A stretch of 64,000 bases of DNA from DASQPA01 sp963757335. GTDB taxonomy: Bacteria; Acidobacteriota; Thermoanaerobaculia; Multivoradales; UBA5704. Where the stretch lies: positions 142,736 through 206,735 of the forward strand of contig CAVWRJ010000010.1 in the NCBI GenBank assembly GCA_963757335.1, given 5' to 3'. Shown in pieces: positions 54,873 to 62,707 of this stretch. How positions within the stretch are numbered: the stretch's first letter is position 1; each line of letters begins with the position of its first letter. The position numbers and the translations under genes were made by a program. Below the pieces are notes generated by a model. That model saw only the letters and a program-made list of their open reading frames with translations, was not told the origin of the DNA and made no database searches.

Positions 54873-55118
54873 CTAGCCGATCTCCCGGAGGCGCTCCGGC
54901 AGGGCGGCGAGGAAGGGGCCTAGGTCGTCGGCGTCGGGGAGGGTGATCTCGATGCGGCCGGTCCGCGTCCGCGCCACCCGGCCCTCCCCCTCCAAGGCGA
55001 GGGGCACGGTCAGGGATTCGCGCGAGAGGCCGAGCTCGTCGGTCACCGCGAAGAGCCGGCCCATGGTCGCCTGGTCGAGGATCCGCATGGCGCGATCATA
55101 CCCCCCTCTCTCCGGCAT
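54873..55118 (-). CDS. Hypothetical small protein
   Basis: 81 residues as read from ATG 55118, or 71 from ATG 55088 (MRILDQATMGRLFAVTDELG). Contains SRESLTVPLALEGEGRVART and RIEITLPDADDLGPFLAALP. Cytoplasmic and acidic, no motif. It is divergent from the srkA gene with only 14 bases between 55118 and 55133 if the longer form is used, so the 55088 start is more natural. Not recognised. Confidence 0.5.
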   Translation of the reverse strand: MPERGGYDRAMRILDQATMGRLFAVTDELGLSRESLTVPLALEGEGRVARTRTGRIEITLPDADDLGPFLAALPERLREIG

Positions 55119-55132
55119 GCTACAGTCGGTTC

Positions 55133-56218
55133 GTGGACGGGAAGTTGCCGAACGATCTCTTCTTTGCTCTCACTCCCGAGAAGGTGCTCGCCGCCGTCGA
55201 GGCGGGGGGGCTCGCCTGCAACCCGGTCTGCTACCCCTTGAACTCCTTCGAGAACCGGGTCTACGAGGTCGAGCTCCAGGACCGCACCCGGATCGTCGCC
55301 AAGTTCTACCGCCCGGGGCGCTGGAGCGAGGAGCAGATCTTAGAGGAACACCAGTTCCTGACCGACCTCGATGCCGAGGAGGTCCCGGTCGCCACCGTCC
55401 GCCCCTTCCCTGACGGTGGAACGCTCAAGCGGGTCGACGACATCTTCTACAGCCTCGCCGACCGCAAGGGGGGGCGCGCCCCGGACGAGCTCTCCGACGT
55501 CGCTGCCCGCCGGTTGGGGATGCTGGTCGGGCGGCTCCACAATGTCGGGGTCCGCCGCCCCGCCCCGCACCGGCTTCGCCTCTCGGCGGACAACTACATC
55601 CGCGAGCCGGTCGAGTGGCTGCGCGCCCACGACACCCTGCCGGCGCACCTCCGCGACCGCTACTTCGGAATCGCGTTGGAGATCGCCGAGATCGCCGACC
55701 GGATGCTCGACGGGGTCGCCGCCGACCACCTCCACCGCATCCACGGCGACCTCCACCTGGGAAATGTCCTCGACCGTGACGGGCAGCTCCGGGTCCTCGA
55801 CTTCGACGACATGCTGACCGGCCCGGCGGTCCAGGACCTCTGGCTCGCCCTCCCCGGGCGCGACCGCTACACGCTGCGCCAGCGCGAGGAGTTCATCCTA
55901 GGCTACGAGCAGTTCCGGCTCTTCGACCGCACCACCCTGCGGCTCATCGAGCCGCTCCGCGCCCTCCGGGTCGTCCACTACGCCGCCTGGCTCGGCCGCC
56001 GCTGGCACGACCCCGCCTTCCCCGCCGCCTGGCCTCACTTCGGCACCGAGGAGTACTGGTCGCGGGAGACCGAGGACTTGGCCGAGCTCCTGGCGGTGAT
56101 CCGCGGCGAGGCCACCCCGGCCGAAGGCGGCCGCGGCGGCGGGGAGGACGGGGCGGAGGTCGCGGAGGAAGAGGAGGTCCTCAGCAACAAGGACTTCTTC
56201 TGGGACTGGGAGGGGTAG
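55133..56218 (+). CDS. srkA: SrkA (YihE/RdoA)-type stress response kinase
   Basis: 361 residues. Aminoglycoside-phosphotransferase-like Ser/Thr kinase: NDLFFALTPEKVLAAVEAGG, NPVCYPLNSFENRVYEVELQ, IVAKFYRPGRWSEEQILEEH (ATP-binding Lys and Glu), HRIHGDLHLGNVLDRDGQLR near 203 (catalytic HGD-x-H-x-x-N), and VLDFDDMLTGPAVQDLWLAL (DFDD metal site). SrkA protects Enterobacteria from stress-linked death. A ~50-residue acidic Gly/Glu-rich tail (GRGGGEDGAEVAEEEEVLSN) is an oddity compared with the E. coli protein. Start is GTG 55133. A hairpin element follows the stop by 6 bases. Confidence 0.92.
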   Translation: MDGKLPNDLFFALTPEKVLAAVEAGGLACNPVCYPLNSFENRVYEVELQDRTRIVAKFYRPGRWSEEQILEEHQFLTDLDAEEVPVATVRPFPDGGTLKRVDDIFYSLADRKGGRAPDELSDVAARRLGMLVGRLHNVGVRRPAPHRLRLSADNYIREPVEWLRAHDTLPAHLRDRYFGIALEIAEIADRMLDGVAADHLHRIHGDLHLGNVLDRDGQLRVLDFDDMLTGPAVQDLWLALPGRDRYTLRQREEFILGYEQFRLFDRTTLRLIEPLRALRVVHYAAWLGRRWHDPAFPAAWPHFGTEEYWSRETEDLAELLAVIRGEATPAEGGRGGGEDGAEVAEEEEVLSNKDFFWDWEG

Positions 56219-56224
56219 GAGGAG

Positions 56225-56298
56225 CTCAGTTTGTTCCGAGGACCGGCGACTGGCTGCGCGAAGCGCCCGAAGGAGCCGGCCCGCAGGATCAAACTGAG
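56225..56298 (+). repeat. 74-bp hairpin element, copy 2 (intergenic)
   Basis: Arms CTCAGTTTGTTCC at 56225-56237 and GGATCAAACTGAG at 56286-56298. The core is nearly identical to that at 11519-11593 (one G/A difference in gcgcg[g/a]agcgcccgaaggagccggc). Here it is not in a coding frame. It could also act as a terminator for srkA. Confidence 0.75.
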
Positions 56299-56407
56299 TC
56301 CGTACAGTAGGGCCTCACAAGCCCCGCGCGCCCCTGTGCTACCATCCCCCGCTCGGCGCACCCTGCTGTCCTGAAACCCATCCTCTTAAGTGGTACTGGA
56401 GCACGGC

Positions 56408-57385
56408 ATGGAGATCTACGAGAACATCCTGGAGACCCTGGGGAACACGCCCCTGGTGAAGCTCGGCCGCTTCTCTCCCCAGGGGGCGACCCTCGCCGCC
56501 AAGGTCGAGTCGTTCAACCCCGGCTCCTCGGTCAAGGACCGGATCGGGATCGCCATGATCGAGGCCGGCGAAAAGGCCGGGCTCCTCAAACCGGGCGGCA
56601 CCATCGTCGAGCCGACCTCCGGCAACACCGGCGTCGGCCTTGCCCTGGTGGCCAACTTGCGGGGCTACCGGCTGATCTGCACCTGCGCCGACAAGATCCC
56701 CAAGGAGAAGATCGCTCTCCTCGAGGCCTACGGGGCCAAGGTCCTCACCTGCCCGACCAACGTCGAGGCCGACGACCCGCGCTCCTACTACAAGGTCGCC
56801 GAGCGTATCCGGGACGAGGAGGGGGCCTACCTTCCCTACCAGTACTACAACCAGGCCAACCCCGAGGCCCACTACCGGACGACCGGCCCCGAGATCTGGC
56901 GCCAGACCGACGGCAAGATCACCCACTGGGTGAGCGGCGTCGGCACCGGCGGCACGATCAGCGGCGTCGCCCGTTATCTCAAGGAACAGAACCCGGCGGT
57001 CCAGGTGATCGGCGTCGACACCATCGGCAGCGTCTACGGCTACTACATCGAGCACCGCGAGCTCCCCCCGGCCGAGACCATCCACCAGTACCTGATCGAC
57101 GGCATCGGCGAGGACTTCATGCCCACGACGGTCTGGTGGGACTACATCGACGAGATCGTCAAGGTGGACGACAAGAGCGCCTACCACGCCACCATGGAGC
57201 TCGCCCGGAAAGAGGCGATCTTCACCGGCTCCTCGGGCGGCGCCGCCGTGGCCGGCGCTCGCCGGATCGCGGAGTCGCTCCCCGAGAGCTCTCTCGTCGT
57301 CACCCTCCTCCCCGACTCCGGCGAGCGCTATCTCTCGAAGCTCAACGAGCAGTGGATGAGCGACAAGGGCCTGCTCGACGACTGA
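56408..57385 (+). CDS. Cysteine synthase / cystathionine beta-synthase-type PLP enzyme
   Basis: 325 residues. Fold type II PLP enzyme: ENILETLGNTPLVKLGRFSP near 5, VESFNPGSSVKDRIGIAMIE near 36 with the PLP lysine (SVKDR), VEPTSGNTGVGLALVANLRG near 66 (SGNTG phosphate site), and HWVSGVGTGGTISGVARYLK near 178. The segment PYQYYNQANPEAHYRTTGPE near 142 is like CBS core enzymes rather than short CysK. No CBS domains or heme region. Makes cystathionine or cysteine from serine/O-acetylserine. Start ATG 56408 has CTGGAG seven bases upstream; GTG 56390 is in frame but unlikely. Downstream IsdG-like gene lies 24 bases away. Confidence 0.9.
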   Translation: MEIYENILETLGNTPLVKLGRFSPQGATLAAKVESFNPGSSVKDRIGIAMIEAGEKAGLLKPGGTIVEPTSGNTGVGLALVANLRGYRLICTCADKIPKEKIALLEAYGAKVLTCPTNVEADDPRSYYKVAERIRDEEGAYLPYQYYNQANPEAHYRTTGPEIWRQTDGKITHWVSGVGTGGTISGVARYLKEQNPAVQVIGVDTIGSVYGYYIEHRELPPAETIHQYLIDGIGEDFMPTTVWWDYIDEIVKVDDKSAYHATMELARKEAIFTGSSGGAAVAGARRIAESLPESSLVVTLLPDSGERYLSKLNEQWMSDKGLLDD

Positions 57386-57409
57386 TTCTCGAAGGAAGGG
57401 AAGGTTCTC

Positions 57410-57715
57410 ATGTACATCGCCATGAACCGCTTCAGCGTCAACGCCGGCTTCGAGGAGGGCTTCGAGGAGATGTGGCGCCGGCGCGACTCCTATCTCCACG
57501 AGGTGGCGGGCTTCCGCAGCTTCGCGCTCCTCCGCGGCGAGAGCCGCGACGAGGTCACCCCCTTCGTCTCCCACTCCACCTGGGAGTCGCGCCAGGCCTT
57601 CGTCGCCTGGACCGAGTCTCCCGCCTTCGCCAAGGCCCACGGCGACGCCCGCTCCCCCCAGGGGACGCTCACCGGTCATCCGGTGTTCGAGGGCTTCGAG
57701 GTCGTCGCCCTCTAG
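57410..57715 (+). CDS. Antibiotic biosynthesis monooxygenase / IsdG-like domain protein
   Basis: 101 residues with the ABM dimeric alpha/beta barrel: MYIAMNRFSVNAGFEEGFEE, YLHEVAGFRSFALLRGESRD, VSHSTWESRQAFVAWTESPA and GHPVFEGFEVVAL. The W-x6-W pairing and N-terminal Asn (MNRF) fit the IsdG/MhuD heme-degrading type, but a haem-ligand His is not certain. AAGGAAGGGAAGG precedes the ATG. Possibly linked to the sulfur enzyme as an operon partner. Confidence 0.85.
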   Translation: MYIAMNRFSVNAGFEEGFEEMWRRRDSYLHEVAGFRSFALLRGESRDEVTPFVSHSTWESRQAFVAWTESPAFAKAHGDARSPQGTLTGHPVFEGFEVVAL

Positions 57716-57773
57716 GACGCAAACCCCCTCCTTTCCCCTACAATAGGGAGAGCTTCAAGGAGGGTCACTGTTC

Positions 57774-58478
57774 ATGGCGTACAAGCGGATTGCCGTCGTC
57801 ACCGGCGGAAACCGCGGGATCGGGTACGAGATCTGCCGCCAGCTGGCGCGCAGAGGCGCCCGCGTCCTGCTCACCGCGCGCGACGAGGCCAAGGGCCGGA
57901 CCGCGACCGACGAGCTGGTGGCCCAGGGCCTCGAGGTGCTTTTCCGCCCGCTCGACGTCAACGACGAGGAGAGCGTCCGGAACCTCGCGGCCTATCTCCG
58001 GGACGAGCTCCACGGGGCGGACATCCTGGTCAACAACGCCGGCGTTTTTCTCGACCAGAAGCGCGGCGGTCTCGACGTGCCGATGCAGGTCGTCCGCGAC
58101 ACCCTGGAAACCAATCTCCTCGGGGCCTGGCGGCTCTCCCAGTGCCTCATCCCTCTGATGCGGCAGCATTCCTACGGCCGGATCGTCAACGTCTCCTCCG
58201 GCCTGGGGGCGATGTCGGAGATGTCCGGCGGCTACTCCGCCTACCGGGTCTCCAAGGGGGCCTTGAACGCCCTCACCCGCATCTTCGCCGACGAGCTCCG
58301 CGGCACCAACATCCTCGTCAACGCCATGTGTCCGGGCTGGGTGAAGACCGACATGGGCGGCCCCAACGCCACCGTCCCGGTCGAGAAGGGGGCGGACACC
58401 GCCGCCTGGCTCGCCACCCTCCCCGACGGCGGCCCCACCGGCGGCTTCTTCCGCGACCGCCATCTGATCCCCTGGTAG
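57774..58478 (+). CDS. Short-chain dehydrogenase/reductase
   Basis: 234 residues; Rossmann fold with cofactor motif VVTGGNRGIGYEICRQLARR near 8 (TGG-x3-G-x-G) and an NNAG motif in DILVNNAGVFLDQKRGG near 82. Catalytic Ser in RIVNVSSGLGAM near 141 and Tyr-x3-Lys in GYSAYRVSKGALNALTRI near 158. This resembles carbonyl reductase-like SDRs. A -10-like TACAAT at 57739-57744 and an AAGGAGG site at 57758-57764 precede the ATG. Substrate not predictable; a convergent transporter follows with 8 bases between stops. Confidence 0.92.
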   Translation: MAYKRIAVVTGGNRGIGYEICRQLARRGARVLLTARDEAKGRTATDELVAQGLEVLFRPLDVNDEESVRNLAAYLRDELHGADILVNNAGVFLDQKRGGLDVPMQVVRDTLETNLLGAWRLSQCLIPLMRQHSYGRIVNVSSGLGAMSEMSGGYSAYRVSKGALNALTRIFADELRGTNILVNAMCPGWVKTDMGGPNATVPVEKGADTAAWLATLPDGGPTGGFFRDRHLIPW

Positions 58479-58486
58479 GTCCGGCC

Positions 58487-59335
58487 CTACCGGCCGGCGA
58501 ATGCGATGAGGAGGATGCCGGTGAAGACGAGGAGGGCGCCGAGCAGCCGGGAGAGGCCGAAGCCTTCCCCCAGGAGCCGCCAGCCGGCGAGGGCGGCGAG
58601 GACGACGCTCACCTCGCGTACGGCCCCCGCATAGGCGATCGGGGCGATCCGGTAGGCCCGGAGAACCAGAATGTACGACAGGAGGGAAAACCCGCCGACG
58701 AGCGGGATGCGGCGCCAGCTCCGGCGCCCTTCGGCGAGGACCGCCCGCGCGCCCCGGAGATAGAAGAGGGGTGGCGCGGCGAGCCCGGCGGAGAGGGCGA
58801 ACACGAGGATCGTGTAGGAAGCCGGGGGGAAGCGCCGCACCGCCGCGCCGTCGACCAGGGAGTAGAGGGCGATGAAGAGGGCGACCGCGAGGGCCCAGCC
58901 GAGCCCGGCGGAGCGTGCCCGTCCCGAACCGGCGATCCCCATACCTCCGATCACCGCAAGCCCAGAGGCGAGGATCGCGAGCCCGGCGAGGCCGAGGGCG
59001 CCCGGCCGCTCGCCCAGGAAGACGACCGCCCCGGCGGTCAGGAGGAGGGGCGCGGTACCGCGGGCGATCGGGTAGACGAGCGAGAAGTCGCCCCGGCCGT
59101 AGGCGACGGCCAGGGTGGAGAAGTACCCGGCTTCGAGGGCGGCGCTGGCGAGTGCGAACGGCCAGACACCCCGGAGCGCGGGGCCGGCGAGGAGGACGGG
59201 AATCGCGAGCGGCGAGACCAGAACCAGGGCCCACCAGATGAAAACCAGGCGGTCCTCGGCCGCGCGGACGAGCAGATTCCAGGTCGCATGGAGCCCGGCG
59301 GCGGCGAAAAGCAGGGCGAAAGCGAGGGGGGACAT
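58487..59335 (-). CDS. EamA/DMT-superfamily transporter
   Basis: 282 residues from ATG 59335 (MSPLAFALLFAAAGLHATWN). About ten transmembrane helices in two EamA repeats: FIWWALVLVSPLAIPVLLAG, LAVAYGRGDFSLVYPIARGT, PLLLTAGAVVFLGERPGALG and, in the second repeat, LVGGFSLLSYILVLRAYRIA, PIAYAGAVREVSVVLAALAG, LGALLVFTGILLIAFAGR. The RGTAPLLLTAG..FLGERP text is standard in the DMT family. Probably exports a small metabolite. An upstream in-frame start at 59434 would add a non-membrane extension and is not preferred. Confidence 0.9.
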   Translation of the reverse strand: MSPLAFALLFAAAGLHATWNLLVRAAEDRLVFIWWALVLVSPLAIPVLLAGPALRGVWPFALASAALEAGYFSTLAVAYGRGDFSLVYPIARGTAPLLLTAGAVVFLGERPGALGLAGLAILASGLAVIGGMGIAGSGRARSAGLGWALAVALFIALYSLVDGAAVRRFPPASYTILVFALSAGLAAPPLFYLRGARAVLAEGRRSWRRIPLVGGFSLLSYILVLRAYRIAPIAYAGAVREVSVVLAALAGWRLLGEGFGLSRLLGALLVFTGILLIAFAGR

Positions 59336-59487
59336 GGTCCTGGACGGTAATTGAGTTACCATTCGAATCTCAAGAGAGCGACTTGCTTTCGGTCCCGGCA
59401 GACACTTAAGAGGAAGAGCGATCGTTGCCCTCACGGGCGCGGGGCCATGGAGGCCCCTGGCGGCTCGCGAGGATTGGGAGGTTTTCG

Positions 59488-59751
59488 ATGTCTCGGACGA
59501 CCCTTTGCCGCTTCAGCCTCGTGCTGATCCTGGCCTCCGCGCTGTCGCTGGCTCCTCGACCCAGCTGGGCCGCCACCGGCCACGCTGGGCGGTCTCACTC
59601 CACCGCCGCCCCGGCGGGGAGCCTTCTCAGCCAGGCGTGGAATCATCTCGTGAGCGTCTGGAGCCGGGTGGGGAGCGCGATCGATCCCAACGGTGTTTCC
59701 ATCTCTGCCGCGCACACACCGGTGGCCCCGGTCTCGCACAACGGTAACTAG
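59488..59751 (+). CDS. Small exported protein of unknown function
   Basis: 87 residues with a signal peptide (MSRTTLCRFSLVLILASALS, then LAPRPSWA). The mature ~55 residues are Ser/Ala/His-rich (GHAGRSHSTAAPAGSLLSQA, SVWSRVGSAIDPNGVSISAA). GGGAG precedes the ATG at 59488. The frame stays open from an earlier ATG at 59425 but that lacks a signal. It lies upstream of the first zinc-finger/TPR gene. Not recognised as a family. Confidence 0.6.
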   Translation: MSRTTLCRFSLVLILASALSLAPRPSWAATGHAGRSHSTAAPAGSLLSQAWNHLVSVWSRVGSAIDPNGVSISAAHTPVAPVSHNGN

Positions 59752-59862
59752 AGGCGGCCTGGAAGGTGTCCGGGGGTGAAGGTACGCCCCCGGCGTCGAC
59801 CCGCACCGGAGACAACGGGCCTCGTTGTGTGCGAAAATGGATACTTTAAATCTGTTGCCCTG

Positions 59863-61197
59863 ATGGGAGGAGACGACGTGGAGGACCATCCGACCCCTGC
59901 TGCCCTTGAGGCGTTCCTGCGCGGAGCCCTGTCGATCGGAGAGCTCAAGCTGGTCATCGCCCATCTGCTCAGCGGGTGCTCTCGATGTCGGCAGGCCATG
60001 GAGTCCTCGGCGCAGTCCCTCTTCTTCCCTGGGCGTGAGGAGGCGGAGGGGAACGGGGCGGAGTACGATTTCCCTATCTTCCGTGCCATCAATCAGGCTC
60101 GCCGCGAATCGACGGAGCGCCCACGGTCCGAGTCCATCCTCCCGTCCTCTCCCGTCAAAGCTCAGGAAAAACCGGTCGTCGTGGCGCCCCACATCGCCTC
60201 GGGCCTGCGGAGCCCCGAGGGCTGTGAGGCTCTCCTCTCCGCCAGCCGCGAGCTGCGCCACCAGGATCCCGAGGGCATGGTGTTCTTAGCCGCCCTCGCG
60301 GTCGGCGTGGCCGAGCGGCTCGATTCGCGAACGGCGCCGCCCGCCGCCGCGGACCTCCGGGCGCGCGCCTGGGCCGAGCTTGGCAACGCCCGCCGGGTCG
60401 CCAACGACCTGGTGGGAGCGGAAGCCGCCCTCGAGCGCTCGCTCGCCTGTGCTGAAGAGGGCTCCGGCGATCCCCTGCTCCTCGCTCGGCTCTTCGACCT
60501 CACCGCTTCGCTCTACACGGACCAGCGGCGGTTCGATCAGGCTCTCGCTCTTCTGGACCGGGTCTTCGAGATCTACTGGGCGCACGGCGAGCGTCACCTC
60601 GCCGGGCGAGCTCTCGTCAGCAAGGGCGTCTCGGTCGGCTTTGGGAATCAACCGGAGGAAGCTTTGCGCCTGATCAGCGCTGGCCTCGACCTCCTCGATC
60701 TCCGGCGCGATCCCGCCCTCGTCCTGGCGGCGGTCCACAACCTGATCGACTTCACGGTCAAGCTCGACCGCTTCGCGGAGGGTGATCGCCTGCTGCGGGC
60801 CAGCCGCCGGCTCTACTACGAGTATGCCGACGAGCTCAACTTTCTCAAGCTGCGCTGGGTGGAAGGCAAGATCAACGCTGGTCTGGGGAACCTCGCCAAG
60901 GCAGAGGCCGCTTTCCAGGAGGTGCGGGATGGCTTCCGCGCTCACGAGATGCCCTATCACCTCGCGGTCGCCTCGCTCGATCTCGCGGAAGTCTGGCTGG
61001 GTCAAGGGCGGACCGCGGAGATGGGCGAAGTCGTCGAGGAGATGGTCCGCACCTTCCAGGCTTTCGGCATCCATCGTGAAGCCATCGCGGCGGTGCTGAT
61101 GCTGCAGGAGGCCGTGGTGGCGCAGCAGGCCACCTCAGCTCTCTTGCGAACGGTGGCGACCCAGCTCCAGCGCCTCCAGCACGAACCGGTGCACTGA
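59863..61197 (+). CDS. TPR protein with N-terminal zinc-finger (anti-sigma-like) module, paralogue 1
   Basis: 444 residues from ATG 59863. The N-terminus HPTPAALEAFLRGALSIGEL then IAHLLSGCSRCRQAMESSA contains H-x6-C-x2-C, the zinc anti-sigma (ZAS)-like motif. The rest is a TPR/tetratricopeptide solenoid (WAELGNARRVANDLVGAEAA, LLARLFDLTASLYTDQRRFD, LVSKGVSVGFGNQPEEALRL, WVEGKINAGLGNLAKAEAAF). No membrane segment. ATG 59776 is in frame but has no ribosome-binding site and lies outside the part shared with the paralogue at 62708. Such ZAS-TPR proteins are abundant in Acidobacteriota; they may control ECF sigma factors or gene dose. Not assigned further. Confidence 0.72.
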   Translation: MGGDDVEDHPTPAALEAFLRGALSIGELKLVIAHLLSGCSRCRQAMESSAQSLFFPGREEAEGNGAEYDFPIFRAINQARRESTERPRSESILPSSPVKAQEKPVVVAPHIASGLRSPEGCEALLSASRELRHQDPEGMVFLAALAVGVAERLDSRTAPPAAADLRARAWAELGNARRVANDLVGAEAALERSLACAEEGSGDPLLLARLFDLTASLYTDQRRFDQALALLDRVFEIYWAHGERHLAGRALVSKGVSVGFGNQPEEALRLISAGLDLLDLRRDPALVLAAVHNLIDFTVKLDRFAEGDRLLRASRRLYYEYADELNFLKLRWVEGKINAGLGNLAKAEAAFQEVRDGFRAHEMPYHLAVASLDLAEVWLGQGRTAEMGEVVEEMVRTFQAFGIHREAIAAVLMLQEAVVAQQATSALLRTVATQLQRLQHEPVH

Positions 61198-61223
61198 CGC
61201 GGGCTTAAACCCCCGCCCGTCCC

Positions 61224-62045
61224 TCAACTGGGCCAGTTTCGGTAGAGCTCCGGCCGGCGGTGCCGGAAGAAGAGGCGGCGTGCGGTCGACTCCTGGCAAA
61301 GGCCGAGGTCGACGTGGCAGACCACGAGGTCCTCCGCCAGCTTCCTGCCCCGCGCCAGAATCCGTCCCTCGGGATCGACCACGAAGGACTCGCCCGCGAA
61401 GGTCAGGCTCCCCTCTTCTCCCACCCGATTGCAGAGAGCGGTGAAGTAGCCGTTCTGGAAGGCTGCCGTTCGCACCTCCGCCTCGTACATCCCCTCCGGC
61501 CACTCGCCCAGGGTTCCGGCCTGGGGGATCACTACCAGCTCGGCCCCCTGGACTCCCAGGGTCCGCATCACCTCCGGAAAGTGCCGGTCGTAGCAGATGG
61601 CGACCCCGATCCGGCCCACCCGGGTGTCGTAGACCGGCATGCCTTGGTCGCCGGGGTGGTAGTAGCTCTGCTCGTGGAACCCCTCGTAGTCGGTGATGTG
61701 GAGCATGCGGGTGACGCCCAGCAGGCGGCCGTCGGCGTCGAAGACCGGGGAGCTGTCGAACCGCCTCCCCTCCGCACCGAGCTCATAGAGGTTGAAGACG
61801 GTGACGAGCGAGAGCTCGCGCGCCAGATTGGCGATCCGCTCGGTCACCGGACCGGGGATCGGCTCGGCGAGGGCGAGGGCCGCGGGATCGTCCCGGCGGA
61901 CCGGGAAGAAGCGGTCGAGGACCACCTCGGGGAAGGCGACGAGATCGGCGCCGGCGCGCTTCGCCTCCTCCATGGCGTCGACCACCCGGGCGAGGTTGGC
62001 CTCCCGGTCGGGGCTGGAGGCGAGTTGGGCGAGGGCAATCCGCAT
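61224..62045 (-). CDS. Nitrilase-superfamily (carbon-nitrogen hydrolase) protein lacking the usual Lys
   Basis: 273 residues. Nitrilase fold: MRIALAQLASSPDREANLAR, GADLVAFPEVVLDRFFPVR with Glu40 (catalytic Glu), VTRMLHITDYEGFHEQSYYH, and RIGVAICYDRHFPEVMRTLG with Cys151 (catalytic Cys). The triad Lys that normally precedes the conserved His-Ile block is Met114 in TRMLHI. PQAGTLGEWPEGMYEAEVRT and GYFTALCNRVGEEGSLTFAG follow, like N-carbamoyl amidases. Three of the active-site elements are clear; the Lys loss may abolish hydrolysis or the role is taken by another residue. Located between the two ZAS-TPR paralogues, adjacent to a DUF4442 gene on the same strand (3 bases). Confidence 0.85.
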   Translation of the reverse strand: MRIALAQLASSPDREANLARVVDAMEEAKRAGADLVAFPEVVLDRFFPVRRDDPAALALAEPIPGPVTERIANLARELSLVTVFNLYELGAEGRRFDSSPVFDADGRLLGVTRMLHITDYEGFHEQSYYHPGDQGMPVYDTRVGRIGVAICYDRHFPEVMRTLGVQGAELVVIPQAGTLGEWPEGMYEAEVRTAAFQNGYFTALCNRVGEEGSLTFAGESFVVDPEGRILARGRKLAEDLVVCHVDLGLCQESTARRLFFRHRRPELYRNWPS

Positions 62046-62048
62046 GCT

Positions 62049-62585
62049 TCAGGCCCGGGCGGCGGGGCGGCTCCGCTTCTTGAACGACCAGGTGAAGGTG
62101 AAGCGGGCGACCTCGGTACCGTCCGCCATCCGGCCCACCGTTTCGAGGGTGGCGGTGGCCGGCTCGCCGGTCGCGACCGTCGCGGCGACGGCGTCGAACG
62201 CCTTCGCCCCGTCCTCGCAGGTGAAGCTGGTGAGCGCCGTGGCCTTCTTTCCGAAGCTCGCGGTGAGGTTGACGATGAGGAGAGCGACCGGCTCTCCGGC
62301 GAGCTCGGTGGCGAGGAGAGCGAGCGCCCCGGTCGACAGCTCGGCCGCCATGCTCAGGGCCGCGAAGTAGGTCGAGCGAAAGGGGTTGGTGGTCCGCCAG
62401 CCGTAGGGGACGCTCGTCACGCACCGCCGTAGGTCGAGCTCGCGGACCTTCAAGCCTGCGAACAGGGCGAGCGGGAGCTTGGCGAAGAAGAACCCGCGCA
62501 GGAGGAGAGGGTGGAGCATCCGGCGCCGAGTGGCCTCGGCGGCCGGGGAGCGGAGGTCGGTGCTCGCTGCTAGTGGCGCTGCCAT
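62049..62585 (-). CDS. DUF4442 domain (hotdog-fold thioesterase-like) protein
   Basis: 178 residues. DUF4442 text: LKVRELDLRRCVTSVPYGWR, TTNPFRSTYFAALSMAAELS near 65, and EPVALLIVNLTASFGKKATA, then GRMADGTEVARFTFTWSFKK. The NPFRSTYF-x-AL block is the best-conserved feature. The hotdog fold suggests acyl-thioester binding, but catalytic residues are not certain. The stop lies 4 bases upstream of the nitrilase start, so they are one operon on the minus strand. Confidence 0.85.
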   Translation of the reverse strand: MAAPLAASTDLRSPAAEATRRRMLHPLLLRGFFFAKLPLALFAGLKVRELDLRRCVTSVPYGWRTTNPFRSTYFAALSMAAELSTGALALLATELAGEPVALLIVNLTASFGKKATALTSFTCEDGAKAFDAVAATVATGEPATATLETVGRMADGTEVARFTFTWSFKKRSRPAARA

Positions 62586-62676
62586 CGCTCTCCTCCTCCC
62601 GGGTTGGGACGGCGGGAAAGTCTATCCCACCCGGCTCTCCCGCGACGAAGCGGCCGGTCCTAGCGCCTGGACAAGT

Positions 62677-62682
62677 TATAAT
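62677..62682 (+). promoter_or_regulatory. Perfect -10 box (TATAAT) before ZAS-TPR paralogue 2
   Basis: TATAAT at 62677-62682 is exact to the consensus and stands out in GC-rich surroundings. A -35 box is not obvious 17 bases upstream. Transcription from about 62689 gives a 19-base leader to TTG 62708 with AAGGAAG between, supporting a TTG start for the gene. Confidence 0.55.
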
Positions 62683-62707
62683 AGATTGCTTCAAGGAAGC
62701 TTCCGCT

